A stretch of 64,000 nucleotides of DNA from Thermoflavimicrobium daqui. GTDB taxonomy: Bacteria > Bacillota > Bacilli > Thermoactinomycetales > Thermoactinomycetaceae. Each line of letters starts with the position of its first letter. Position 1 is the stretch's first letter. The position numbers and the translations under genes are program-made. Below the pieces are notes generated by a model. That model saw only the letters and a list, made by a program, of their open reading frames with translations, did not search any database and was not told the DNA's origin. The DNA lies in assembly GCF_003313465.1 (NCBI RefSeq), contig NZ_KZ845663.1, forward strand, positions 543,911 to 607,910, read 5' to 3'. This document shows positions 26,501 through 34,692 of this stretch, piece after piece.

Positions 26501-29500
26501 GAATTTATACTTGATGTGATTCGAGCCGATTTAAAAAATACGACTTCTGTACCATCTGTCCCTGTTGTCAAACAATCTATTATACCAGAAAATCAGATAG
26601 AACCATCTTCGCGATCAATTGATCAATCTATTGGGACATTGGAGCAAACCGTTATTCGATTAGCAGCTGAACTAACTGGATTTCCTACCGACTCCATTCA
26701 GCTTACTCATCGATTGTTGGATGATTTAAACTTAGATTCGATTAAGTCAGCAGAACTAGTCTCTTCGCTGGCACAGTCCTTTCAAGTGGCTGATCAACTC
26801 GATCCAAGCGGATTTACGAATGCTACATTGAAAGATATCATCCATGAGATTGAAGCATTGCTTCCAGATCAAGCAACACTAGAGCCTAAGAAAATCCATC
26901 ATGATATCTCACATGTACTTATCCAGCACGTCGAGAAAATTACAGGCTATCCACGTAACTCGATTCATATGGATTTGCGATTGTTAGATGATTTAAATTT
27001 AGATTCGATTAAATCGACCGAATTTGTTGCAAGTGTTGCCAAAGAGCTAAACATAACTGATCAAATTGATCCTAGCCAATTTGCAAATGCTACTTTACAT
27101 GATGTACAACTGTACTTTGAAAGCTTAGTTCCACAAACCGATCGTCAACAAACAGTTGCAGAATCGTTAATAAGTAAGACAATCCAATTAACCGGCTTTC
27201 CTCGTGAATCAATTAGTATGAATTTACGCTTGTTAGATGATCTAAACTTAGATTCGATCAAATCAGCAGAGCTAGTAAGTCAAGTAGCAAAGGAATATGA
27301 ATTAGAAAAAAACATTGATCCAAGCTTATTTGCCAATGCCACTTTAGGCGACATTGAGAAAAGTCTAACCGAATGGACCACTGCTGTACCCAAAAAACCC
27401 AAGCCCTTGCATTCAAAACTCACAAAGAGCCCTACTCAAACTTGGGTACGGAATTTTGCGGTCAATTATATAGAAGATCAAAGTATTCATACAGAAAATA
27501 TATCTTTTCCTAATTCATCTTATTTCTTAATCGTAGCAGAAAATACAGAGGATTCCCTCGTCCAAATGTTGGAAGGGGAGTTGAATCAGCTTCAAATCTC
27601 AAGTCATACCACGACATTTGCTATGTTAAAAGAAAAACAGCATCTGAAAAAAGAAGCATTTAGCCATATAATAGTGATCTTACCCAAATCGGATCTCAGC
27701 GATGACATAACGAATATGGTAGAACGTCTACAAAGTGTCATTGAACCCGTAAAAGATCATGGCTATCAAGCTTCTATCACCTATATTCAGTATGCGGGTG
27801 GTACCTTTGGAAATGACAGCGATTCATTCCAGTTATCCTCTTGTGGAGCACACGCTTTTGCAGCAAGTCTTCATATGGAACGTCCACATGCCAAAATTCG
27901 TGTTATTGATCTAAGTCCAAAGTTACAGGCTGAAGAGATTGTAACAAACGTGTTAGCGGAAATCTCCGCTGAAGATTCTTTTATCTCTGTCGGATATGAT
28001 CAATATAAAGTGAGACGTGTTCCACAGGCAGTCGTACAGCAACCGAGTCAATATCCACGGCGTTCGATTGAATGGTCAGAAGAAGACGTCATTTTAGTTA
28101 CAGGTGGAGCTAAAGGAATTACGGCTGAATGTGCTCTAGCTGTAGCCAAATCAGCGAATACGAAAATGGCTTTGGTTGGAAGCTCTCGTATAGAGGATAG
28201 TTTAGAGATTCAGCAGACAATGGAGCGCTTTTATCAGGCAGGAATAACTTGCCAATATTACCAATGTGATATAACCAATCGCAGCCATGTCGAAGAATTG
28301 GTTAATTCGGTTCAAACAGATCTAGGTCAAATTACTGGCGTGATTCATGGAGCAGGCCTTGTTCGTTCAAGACGAGCTGAACAGACTTCACTCCAATCCT
28401 TCCTAGAGGAAATTGGTCCCAAAGTATTTGGAGCTATGCATCTTGGTGAAGTATTAAAAAATCAACCACCTAAATTATGGATAGGCTTTACTTCCTTGAC
28501 AGGTATTACCGGAATGTCAGGAAATACTTCTTATGGATTTTCTAATGAAGTATTACAGCTCTTTTTACAACGATTTGAAAAGGCACATCCAGAGACCCAA
28601 GTATGCTCGATTGCTTATAGTGTATGGGATGAAGTAGGTATGGGAACCCGCTCTGATAGCATTCGCTTTTTAGAGAAAAAAGGAATCTATGCTATACCTC
28701 TTGATGAAGGTGTGAAACGGTTTGTTCATATATTCCATCATGATCCTCAAGCAAAGCAAGTAGTGATTGCGGCTAAATTAGATCGTGTTGATACTTGGCA
28801 TCCACGTCCTGTAAAACGGGAAAAGGAGTTCCGATTTGTTGAGGATATTATCTACGATTATCCTGAAGTTGAACTGATAACTCGTGTTCACTTAAGTTTG
28901 GATAAAGATCCTTATGTGGAAGAGCATCAATTTAATGGATCATATTTGTTTCCAGCTGTATTTGGTCTTGAAGCTATGGCTCAAGCAGTTTCTTATGTCA
29001 CAGGCATACAAGATTTTAGTCGTGTTCGTGTGGAGGACATTCAATTCAAACTACCAATTGTTGTCGATCCTCAGAAAGGACGAAGACTAGAGATTCGCGC
29101 AGAAGTGTTAGAGGATAAACGGGTAGTGGCGGAAATACGGACAGAACAAACTGGCTTTTCTCAAGTTCATTTTTCAGCAACATATGTATTTCCATCAGAA
29201 ACCGATGTTCACGAGAAAAGCATCGTTTTCCCTGAACAACCTTTAGCTTTTACGCCAAAAGATGACTTTTATAAACCATTGATGTTCCAAGGACCTTCCT
29301 ATCACCGTTTGGAACAGGTATACAAGGTTTCACACGATCCAATCGAACATACAGGTAGTTGCCTATTTGCGGCACATAGTCATTCCATCGATGAATATTT
29401 ACTAGGTGATCCATATTATCATGATGCCATTATGCAATCAGCTCGTGTTATCACGCCGCAGGATGAATGCTTACCTGTCGAAATCGCTTCGTTTGAAAAA

Positions 29501-31360
29501 TTTGGGCTATATCCTTATTTATCTGGATCTTGGAAAGGTGTAACTCGTCTCAAAGAACGAAATGGCTTTTACTATACCTATACCATTGAAATATTGGACG
29601 AAGAAAACCGTGTTATTCAAAGTTTAACTGATTTTAAAGTTCGTATTATGGAAAACAAGCCGGAGCTTCCAACTGCTGAGGAGCTATTTTCTTCCGCTTC
29701 TGTGGATGAACGAATGTTAACCCAAGCATTGCAGACATACTCTGATCAGTTTCAGTTGGCTCCTCCTGTTATCACAGTGGCTCACTTTTCTCAGATCCAT
29801 CAACAGAAGAAAGAACAACGCCATGCACGCGTGCTTCCATTATTCCAACGAGCACTAACCAAAGCAAATACGACTCATGAAGACTATTCATTAGCATGGG
29901 ATGAAACAGGGAAACCATCCATATTAAAGCATGGTAAGCAAATTTCTGACCTTCAAGTCTCTTTCTCGCATGATGATGAGATCACCATTTGTACAATAGG
30001 TAGTAATAAACAAGGTTGCGATATCCTTCCTATTGAAAATCATCGTAGTGAAGAAGATTGGATCAACTTATTAACATCAAAGTACCAACCCTTACTCCAA
30101 TCATTGAGAGAATCCGGAGATTCTGTAGTCGAAGCAGGAAGCCGAATCTGGTCTTGTCTAGAAGCTGCAAAAAAAGCTAGTGGGAAACAAATAGAGGAAA
30201 TAATATTGAGAGAAGTTATCGGTCAAGCTGTCTTATTTGAAGTGATAAGCCAAAAAATATCATATTTAGTTATTACATTCCCTATTCAGCTATCGAAACC
30301 ACTTCCAAGAATGCTAGCTATCGTGGCCTCTTCTCACTCTCTCGAATCATCTGAAGATCTGCTATATGGTAGATTCGATGCTGAACATGGATTTGTCTAT
30401 CGCTTCCCCTTAACTTTTAAAGACACACCAACACTAAGTAGACATGTGAATCTCTCAAGTTATTCAGCTTGGATGGGGAAAGTTAGAGAGCTATCATTAA
30501 CCAACATTCTAGAGAGCGTAGCTGAACAGTTTGCTACAGGAAAATGGGGAATGGTTACCAACTTTGTTCAGACAGAAATAACGGGTGAAGCAGCATCTCA
30601 CGATATCATCGAAGTACATTTGCAAATCGAGCAAATTCAAAAAGATAGCTATATAGAAATTGTATACTACTGGTATAAAGTAAAGGATAATCATACTTTA
30701 GAGCTTATTGCCACTAGCCGCCAAGGTTTAACTTGGGTAGAAATCATCGGACACGGTTTAGTAAAAGTAAGTCCATTTCCCGCCTATTTCAAGCAGTTTT
30801 TAGAAGAAAAACTAGTAGTGATGAGTAGTAGAGAGAAGCTCCTCAATCAAAACAAGATATTATCTACAGAGCTGTTAGGAAAAGAGTTATTTTCAGTCAA
30901 AACCGGACCACTCAATCGCCTAATACTACAAAAAAATACCTTTATAACTTCATTAGAAGAATCCAATTTAGTTGGTAACATCTATTTTTCCAATTATACG
31001 ATCTGGCAAGGAAAAGTTCGTGATCAATTTTTCTACCAACTTGCTCCAGAGTTATTTCAAGGCACTGGTGAACAAGGTGAATGGATTGCGCTTAACACAC
31101 ATATTCAACATCTTCGCGAAGCCATGCCTTTTGACACTATTGAAGTGGAGATGTCTCTTGCCAAACGATATGAATATGGAGTGAAGCTATTCTTTGAATA
31201 TTACAAGCTAGCTTCGGATGGTCAAAAACAGAAGTTAGCTTTTGGAGAGCAAGATATCGTCTGGATCAAGAGAGATGAAAACGGAAAGCCACACTCTTCG
31301 TCGCTACCCGATGTATTTGATCAAGCATTCATGAATGTCACAAATCAGGTACACAGTTAA
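23564..31360 (+). CDS. Enediyne-type iterative polyketide synthase with three ACPs, PPTase and two hot-dog domains
   Basis: A 2598-residue type I PKS. Order: ketosynthase (about 4-460; Cys212 in DGACSSS, His345, His386), acyltransferase (590-890; Ser686 in GHSLG, His790), three ACPs (Ser1059, Ser1148, Ser1231, each in LDDLNLDSIKS), ketoreductase (1505-1760; VTGGAKGIT), dehydratase (1775-2030; His1788 in HQFNGSYLFP, Asp1954), a fused 4'-phosphopantetheinyl transferase (2100-2250; Asp2153, WSCLEAAKK), then two hot-dog regions (about 2275-2415 and 2460-2590). The KS text DPMEIIGFAKAGALTN, the KR GGAKGITAECA and the DH resemble enediyne PKSs (SgcE type); the last domain, NLVGNIYFSNYTIWQGK, resembles thioesterase E10. 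Such enzymes make polyenes iteratively. ATG at 23564 follows AGAGGTG. Confidence 0.93.
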   Translation: MDQNYIAVVGIGCHYPGASDLKELWENLLARRRQFREMPNERLPLAEYYHNNPDTPDKTYGRHAAVIDGFEFDWVKRRIPKSTYESSDIVHWLALEVATQAIIDAGYSRENIPKDKTGVILGNTLTGEFMRSNTMRLRWPYVRKTLRAAGIAQGLSSETLSKLEKYMEGIYKSVFPPVTEDTLAGSLSNTVAGRICNFYDLHGGGYVVDGACSSSLIAVATAADKLAKGELDLALAGGVDISLDPMEIIGFAKAGALTNKDMNVYDRNSSGFIPGEGCGFVILKRLEDAKRDGDYVYAVIRGWGISSDGKGGITAPKTEGQALALRRAYEMVDYSPHELDFIEGHGTGTVVGDRTELEAISLARNSFGDAELRSCGVTSFKSIVGHTKAAAGIGGLIKAVLSVNQRILLPTAACKEPNEIFYTQAKDIYPILQGEVRAPDQVMRAGISAMGFGGINCHVTIESADLPKQELKSSIEERALLASNQDTELIVFAANTKEDLLTQVEEVYKMASGMSIAEITDLAYHLTHQVKSKDKVRAAVITDHPDRLTDQLHYLTKKLANDFPSKGEVFVNMEKQCWISNQVSKHQVGFLFPGQGSQKVNMARTLLERFPWAREIAEKVWDVLPHGNQVMFRSLDKAINQDEIKDWEKQLSQTEIAQPTICLSSVLWTLFLKRLGIQPVVTAGHSLGELTALFAAGAYDEETLFKLAALRGQIMSSSSDEAGSMASLSCNQEEAENILANISGYAVIANLNSPKQTVISGEKEAISEAVKLAKNRQIQAINLPVSNAFHSELVKKASDILRQQAPLPMETINLTVPFISGIDGKVVQNFSDLKEYLANQVTQQVDFISLTSTIQKQCDLLVEVGPGRVLTGLVNSHSEGELPCFPIESKPGSSRDLHLFLATYFIYGGQIHWDVLYENRLVRPFVPAREKNFIVNPCENPISMTDSNKVDHFTDLTSLLPQASDLPAELVANYLKQRGEFILDVIRADLKNTTSVPSVPVVKQSIIPENQIEPSSRSIDQSIGTLEQTVIRLAAELTGFPTDSIQLTHRLLDDLNLDSIKSAELVSSLAQSFQVADQLDPSGFTNATLKDIIHEIEALLPDQATLEPKKIHHDISHVLIQHVEKITGYPRNSIHMDLRLLDDLNLDSIKSTEFVASVAKELNITDQIDPSQFANATLHDVQLYFESLVPQTDRQQTVAESLISKTIQLTGFPRESISMNLRLLDDLNLDSIKSAELVSQVAKEYELEKNIDPSLFANATLGDIEKSLTEWTTAVPKKPKPLHSKLTKSPTQTWVRNFAVNYIEDQSIHTENISFPNSSYFLIVAENTEDSLVQMLEGELNQLQISSHTTTFAMLKEKQHLKKEAFSHIIVILPKSDLSDDITNMVERLQSVIEPVKDHGYQASITYIQYAGGTFGNDSDSFQLSSCGAHAFAASLHMERPHAKIRVIDLSPKLQAEEIVTNVLAEISAEDSFISVGYDQYKVRRVPQAVVQQPSQYPRRSIEWSEEDVILVTGGAKGITAECALAVAKSANTKMALVGSSRIEDSLEIQQTMERFYQAGITCQYYQCDITNRSHVEELVNSVQTDLGQITGVIHGAGLVRSRRAEQTSLQSFLEEIGPKVFGAMHLGEVLKNQPPKLWIGFTSLTGITGMSGNTSYGFSNEVLQLFLQRFEKAHPETQVCSIAYSVWDEVGMGTRSDSIRFLEKKGIYAIPLDEGVKRFVHIFHHDPQAKQVVIAAKLDRVDTWHPRPVKREKEFRFVEDIIYDYPEVELITRVHLSLDKDPYVEEHQFNGSYLFPAVFGLEAMAQAVSYVTGIQDFSRVRVEDIQFKLPIVVDPQKGRRLEIRAEVLEDKRVVAEIRTEQTGFSQVHFSATYVFPSETDVHEKSIVFPEQPLAFTPKDDFYKPLMFQGPSYHRLEQVYKVSHDPIEHTGSCLFAAHSHSIDEYLLGDPYYHDAIMQSARVITPQDECLPVEIASFEKFGLYPYLSGSWKGVTRLKERNGFYYTYTIEILDEENRVIQSLTDFKVRIMENKPELPTAEELFSSASVDERMLTQALQTYSDQFQLAPPVITVAHFSQIHQQKKEQRHARVLPLFQRALTKANTTHEDYSLAWDETGKPSILKHGKQISDLQVSFSHDDEITICTIGSNKQGCDILPIENHRSEEDWINLLTSKYQPLLQSLRESGDSVVEAGSRIWSCLEAAKKASGKQIEEIILREVIGQAVLFEVISQKISYLVITFPIQLSKPLPRMLAIVASSHSLESSEDLLYGRFDAEHGFVYRFPLTFKDTPTLSRHVNLSSYSAWMGKVRELSLTNILESVAEQFATGKWGMVTNFVQTEITGEAASHDIIEVHLQIEQIQKDSYIEIVYYWYKVKDNHTLELIATSRQGLTWVEIIGHGLVKVSPFPAYFKQFLEEKLVVMSSREKLLNQNKILSTELLGKELFSVKTGPLNRLILQKNTFITSLEESNLVGNIYFSNYTIWQGKVRDQFFYQLAPELFQGTGEQGEWIALNTHIQHLREAMPFDTIEVEMSLAKRYEYGVKLFFEYYKLASDGQKQKLAFGEQDIVWIKRDENGKPHSSSLPDVFDQAFMNVTNQVHS

Positions 31361-31363
31361 AGT

Positions 31364-31410
31364 TATATCAAAGGGCTTAGGAGCAACCTAAGCCCTTTGA
31401 TATATAAAAA
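31364..31410 (+). terminator. Terminator of the PKS gene
   Basis: An 18-bp perfect stem (TATATCAAAGGGCTTAGG with its complement) and a 5-base loop begin 4 bases after the stop. Confidence 0.9.
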
Positions 31411-31463
31411 TAGAGCTGCTCGCCTCATCAAGAGGTTCACAGCCCTACACTTTCATTATAATA

Positions 31464-33302
31464 CTATTTTAATTCGGAATATAATTTATTTAATAAGGTT
31501 TTATTTCGATCACCACTTAGCTCCCAGAACATCGCTCCGCCTAAGCCTTTTGATTTAATAAATTGCATCTTATGACCCATTGATTCTGCATCATCATAAG
31601 AAATAAATGTTCCATTACTTGGGTTGAATAAGAATGGTGTTTTAGTTACATCATTCCAATAACGGGTATAACCATTTTTATTAATATAGTTATTTTCTAA
31701 GTCTATAAAGTCAAAATTACCATCTTCCCAGGTTCCTTTAGGTATCCCGGCACATGCTTGATACTCACCATGATTATCTTTACCACAGCCTGTCCAACCA
31801 CGACCATAGAATGGAACTCCTAATACAATCTTTTCTGCTGGAACTCCTGCATCAATATGACCTTGTACCCCTGCTGCAACATTAAATTTATCTTTTTGTT
31901 CAAAAGGATCTTTTGCATCAACATAGAGCGGTGCATTATGTCCACTCACTTTATCCCAACCACCATGGAAGTCATATGTCATAATGTTAATCCAGTCAAG
32001 ATAATCTTCGACTTTACCTAATTCCGTATTTTGTAAATAGCTAGGCCCGGCTCCAGAAGCAATCGTTAGTAAATATTTCTTACCATCTTCTTTTCCAGCA
32101 GCATCTAATGTTTCACGTAACTTTTTCATGAGTAATGTAAAGTTTTGTTTATCTTCCGGTTTCCCTGGAGTTAGCCCTCCACCTACTGGATACTCCCAGT
32201 CAATATCGACTCCATCAAAACCATACTCTCTTACAAACTTTAAGGCACTATTTGCAAACTTAGTTCTTGAAGCTTCCGTCATTGCTGCATCAGAGAAATT
32301 CCCTGACCAAGTCCAACCACCTACAGAAATAAGCGTTTTCAAATGAGGGTACTTTTGCTTCAGTTTTTGTAATTGATTAAAGTTTCCACGCTTACAACCA
32401 GCTTCCCAGCAATCTCCTGGAAACGCTTTATCTAGATCAGCATAAGTATCTCCTACAACGATCTCACCATTTTGCACATTTGCAAAGGCATAGTTCAGAT
32501 GGGTTATTTTCGAACCATCAATATCTGCTACTTGATAGTTACGTCCATAAGTAGACCAAGCTGTATAATATGCTACAATTTTCTTACCTAGAGGAGGCGT
32601 TGTTCCTCCATCATCTTCAGCTTTAGTTTGAACAGTGATTGCATTGCTGGAAGCGGATACATTTCCGGCTGCATCTTTGGCCTTAACTGTATAAGTATAG
32701 CTAGTATTTGCAGTCAAACCTTGGTCAGTATAGCTAGTTGATGTAGAAGTTCCTACTTTAGTTGTACCTCTATAAACATCATATCCAGTTACACCAACAT
32801 TATCGGTGGAAGCAGTCCAAGATAGGGAAACAGTGTTTGCTGTTTGTGCAGGTGAAGAAAGATTGGTCGGTGCACTTGGGGCAATGGTATCGCTTCCACC
32901 ACCATCCGAACCAACCGTTACAGTAATCGTGTTGCTAGTGGTTGTACCATGGGCGTTACTTACTTCAGCTTTATATGTGTAAGTACCAGCTGCTTTATTT
33001 TTTATCTCAAAGGAAGCCGACTGTGCTTGTGGGGAATTGTCTTGCAATGTTGCGGAATGGATTTCTTTGTTATTTTCAAATAATTTCCATGACGTTCCAT
33101 TATTTCCCCACCATATGTTCCATTCTAATTTAAAATTATTTTGATTACTATAATTATTATGACTCAAATTTACAGTCGCTGGCTTTCCACTAGCCTCTGC
33201 ATAAACTTGAAGTGACATGAATGGAAATGCCATCGCGATCAATGAAAATACGACAGTAAACATCGCGATTTGTTTTACCAAATTTAATCTTTTTTTCCGC
33301 AA
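31464..33302 (-). CDS. Secreted GH18 chitinase with chitin-binding and FN3 domains
   Basis: A 612-residue secreted endochitinase. Signal peptide: residues 1-35, ending LQVYA. Residues 38-130 are a beta-sandwich carbohydrate-binding-like module (LSHNNYSNQNNFKLEW, IWWGNNGTSWKLFEN). Residues 142-227 are a fibronectin type III domain (APSAPTNLSS, DNVGVTGYDVYRG). Residues 240-612 are the GH18 barrel: KIVAYYTAWSTYGRNY, SVGGWTWSGNFSD, and the catalytic DGVDIDWE with Glu370 as acid. The order resembles Bacillus chitinases that degrade chitin in soil. ATG at 33302 opens a typical KK/R signal; the ribosome binding site GGAGGGATTATTTT lies just upstream. Confidence 0.93.
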   Translation of the reverse strand: MRKKRLNLVKQIAMFTVVFSLIAMAFPFMSLQVYAEASGKPATVNLSHNNYSNQNNFKLEWNIWWGNNGTSWKLFENNKEIHSATLQDNSPQAQSASFEIKNKAAGTYTYKAEVSNAHGTTTSNTITVTVGSDGGGSDTIAPSAPTNLSSPAQTANTVSLSWTASTDNVGVTGYDVYRGTTKVGTSTSTSYTDQGLTANTSYTYTVKAKDAAGNVSASSNAITVQTKAEDDGGTTPPLGKKIVAYYTAWSTYGRNYQVADIDGSKITHLNYAFANVQNGEIVVGDTYADLDKAFPGDCWEAGCKRGNFNQLQKLKQKYPHLKTLISVGGWTWSGNFSDAAMTEASRTKFANSALKFVREYGFDGVDIDWEYPVGGGLTPGKPEDKQNFTLLMKKLRETLDAAGKEDGKKYLLTIASGAGPSYLQNTELGKVEDYLDWINIMTYDFHGGWDKVSGHNAPLYVDAKDPFEQKDKFNVAAGVQGHIDAGVPAEKIVLGVPFYGRGWTGCGKDNHGEYQACAGIPKGTWEDGNFDFIDLENNYINKNGYTRYWNDVTKTPFLFNPSNGTFISYDDAESMGHKMQFIKSKGLGGAMFWELSGDRNKTLLNKLYSELK

Positions 33303-33660
33303 AATAATCCCTCCATATTCTAGTAGATTTAACTAAAGACGAATGTTTTTTGTGCCCCCCTTCAAAACATTCATTATAATGTTTATTTTAAATGATAAAT
33401 ACTATTAATTCAATATGTTTTATTTGGATTATTATGTGTATTCCATTTAATACCGAATAAATAATTAATATATAAAATAACTTTATACAAAATTAATAGT
33501 ATGACCTATTAATTCTTTTATCCTAAATTACTATCATTTTTTATCAAGGAATTATAGATAGGACGTTTGATTTAAACATACTAATGAATAAATATAAATT
33601 TATTCCATTTTGTATTCACTTGATTTTGTGATTTTATAAAAAATAGTCTTCAAGAGACTA
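33303..33660. other. AT-rich region upstream of the chitinase
   Basis: About 360 bases of very AT-rich DNA containing the chitinase promoter, which I cannot place exactly. No gene, terminator or shared repeat is seen before the dispersed element at 33661. Confidence 0.35.
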
Positions 33661-33748
33661 GAGTGAATTGTTTTTGGATAGGATCGACTTTTGCGTCAAA
33701 CCTTTAGCAGGAGTGAATGAAAAAACAATGAGCGGCTGATTAAGAGGG
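33661..33748 (-). repeat. Dispersed intergenic repeat, copy C
   Basis: Read on the minus strand, this copy shares TTAATCAGCCG, TCCTGCTAAAG, AAGTCGATCCTA, CCAAAAAC and CTCTAG with the repeat at 36980 and, in part, with that at 48444. It lies just downstream of the phzF-like gene in that gene's direction. It has no reading frame. Confidence 0.6.
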
Positions 33749-33762
33749 GGAGTCCCTCTTAA
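33740..33762 (-). terminator. Hairpin at the stop codon of the PhzF-like gene
   Basis: TTAAGAGGG pairs exactly with CCCTCTTAA around GGAGT. It contains the stop codon of the phzF-like gene and abuts dispersed repeat copy C. No T-run follows, so termination is uncertain. Confidence 0.5.
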
Positions 33763-34634
33763 ACGAGCTCTCCTTTAACTACTAAGACAACTTTACCTCC
33801 AATGGAAATGTCAATTTTCTTATCCATATATTTAGCATTTAAATACACTAATGAGGGTCTCTGAATTTCATATCCTTGTTCCACACGCAAATCAATATCA
33901 TCTTTATCAAAATAGCGATACTTGACGAGATAACCTGCTAAACAACCATTTGCGCTCCCTGTAGCTGGATCTTCAGGAATGCCATAACAATCTACGAAAA
34001 CCCGAACATTTAGATCATGGCCAGAATGATAGGTTTCTGGACAAAAGATAAGGATACTTTTTCCTCTTGTATATTGGGTTAAACGATTCAATAATTCCTG
34101 ATCCACTTTCGCTTTTTTAACTGAAGACAATGACTTTATAGGTACAATGATAAAAGGAAGACCCGTAGAAACATCTTGGATTGGAAAGCGCTCATCGATT
34201 TCATCTTCATCGAGATTTAAAACTGGTGCAATTTCTGATCGCTCAAAAATTTGCCCAAATAAGGGTTCATTCTGTTTCATCCACAAAAACTCATCGGCAA
34301 TGATAATAGGAATCTGCCCTACTTGTAAGTTTAAAAAAATCTTATTCTCCATCTGGGATAATAGCTCCCGCTGAATGACATAAGCAGTACCTAGTGTAGG
34401 ATGACCTGCAAAGGGTAACTCAGCTTCAGGAGTAAAAATACGAACCGTATACCCACCATCAGCTTCTTTCTGATCTGAACAAATGAAAGTCGTTTCTGAA
34501 TAATTCATCTCTCTAGCTAGTTGTTGCATCTTTTGATCAGAAAAAGAATTAGCATGGGTAAAAACAGCAAGTTGATTTCCTGTATATTTTTCCTCCGCAA
34601 ATACATCCACGATGTACAGTTTACTTTTTTTCAT
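33759..34634 (-). CDS. PhzF-family isomerase-like protein
   Basis: A 291-residue PhzF/diaminopimelate-epimerase-fold protein. The N terminus YIVDVFAEEKYTGNQLAVF and REMNYSETTFIC carry the family's catalytic Glu equivalent; the second half has CYGIPEDPATGSANGCLAGYL. Family members isomerise small hydroxylated acids; PhzF acts in phenazine synthesis, but no phenazine genes are near, so the substrate is unknown. The ATG at 34634 is chosen over one at 34655 because GGAGGGATTGGT stands directly before it. Confidence 0.88.
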   Translation of the reverse strand: MKKSKLYIVDVFAEEKYTGNQLAVFTHANSFSDQKMQQLAREMNYSETTFICSDQKEADGGYTVRIFTPEAELPFAGHPTLGTAYVIQRELLSQMENKIFLNLQVGQIPIIIADEFLWMKQNEPLFGQIFERSEIAPVLNLDEDEIDERFPIQDVSTGLPFIIVPIKSLSSVKKAKVDQELLNRLTQYTRGKSILIFCPETYHSGHDLNVRVFVDCYGIPEDPATGSANGCLAGYLVKYRYFDKDDIDLRVEQGYEIQRPSLVYLNAKYMDKKIDISIGGKVVLVVKGELV

Positions 34635-34663
34635 ACCAATCCCTCCAGCTTTCATCTTTGATA

Positions 34664-34692
34664 AACAAAAAAAGCCCGCTTTGCAGGCCTAG
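34664..34692 (-). terminator. Terminator of the AlbA_2-domain gene
   Basis: A short GC stem (GCC-GC with GC-GGC) overlapping the stop region, followed on the minus strand by TTTTTTT. It separates the AlbA_2-domain gene from the phzF-like gene. Confidence 0.65.
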
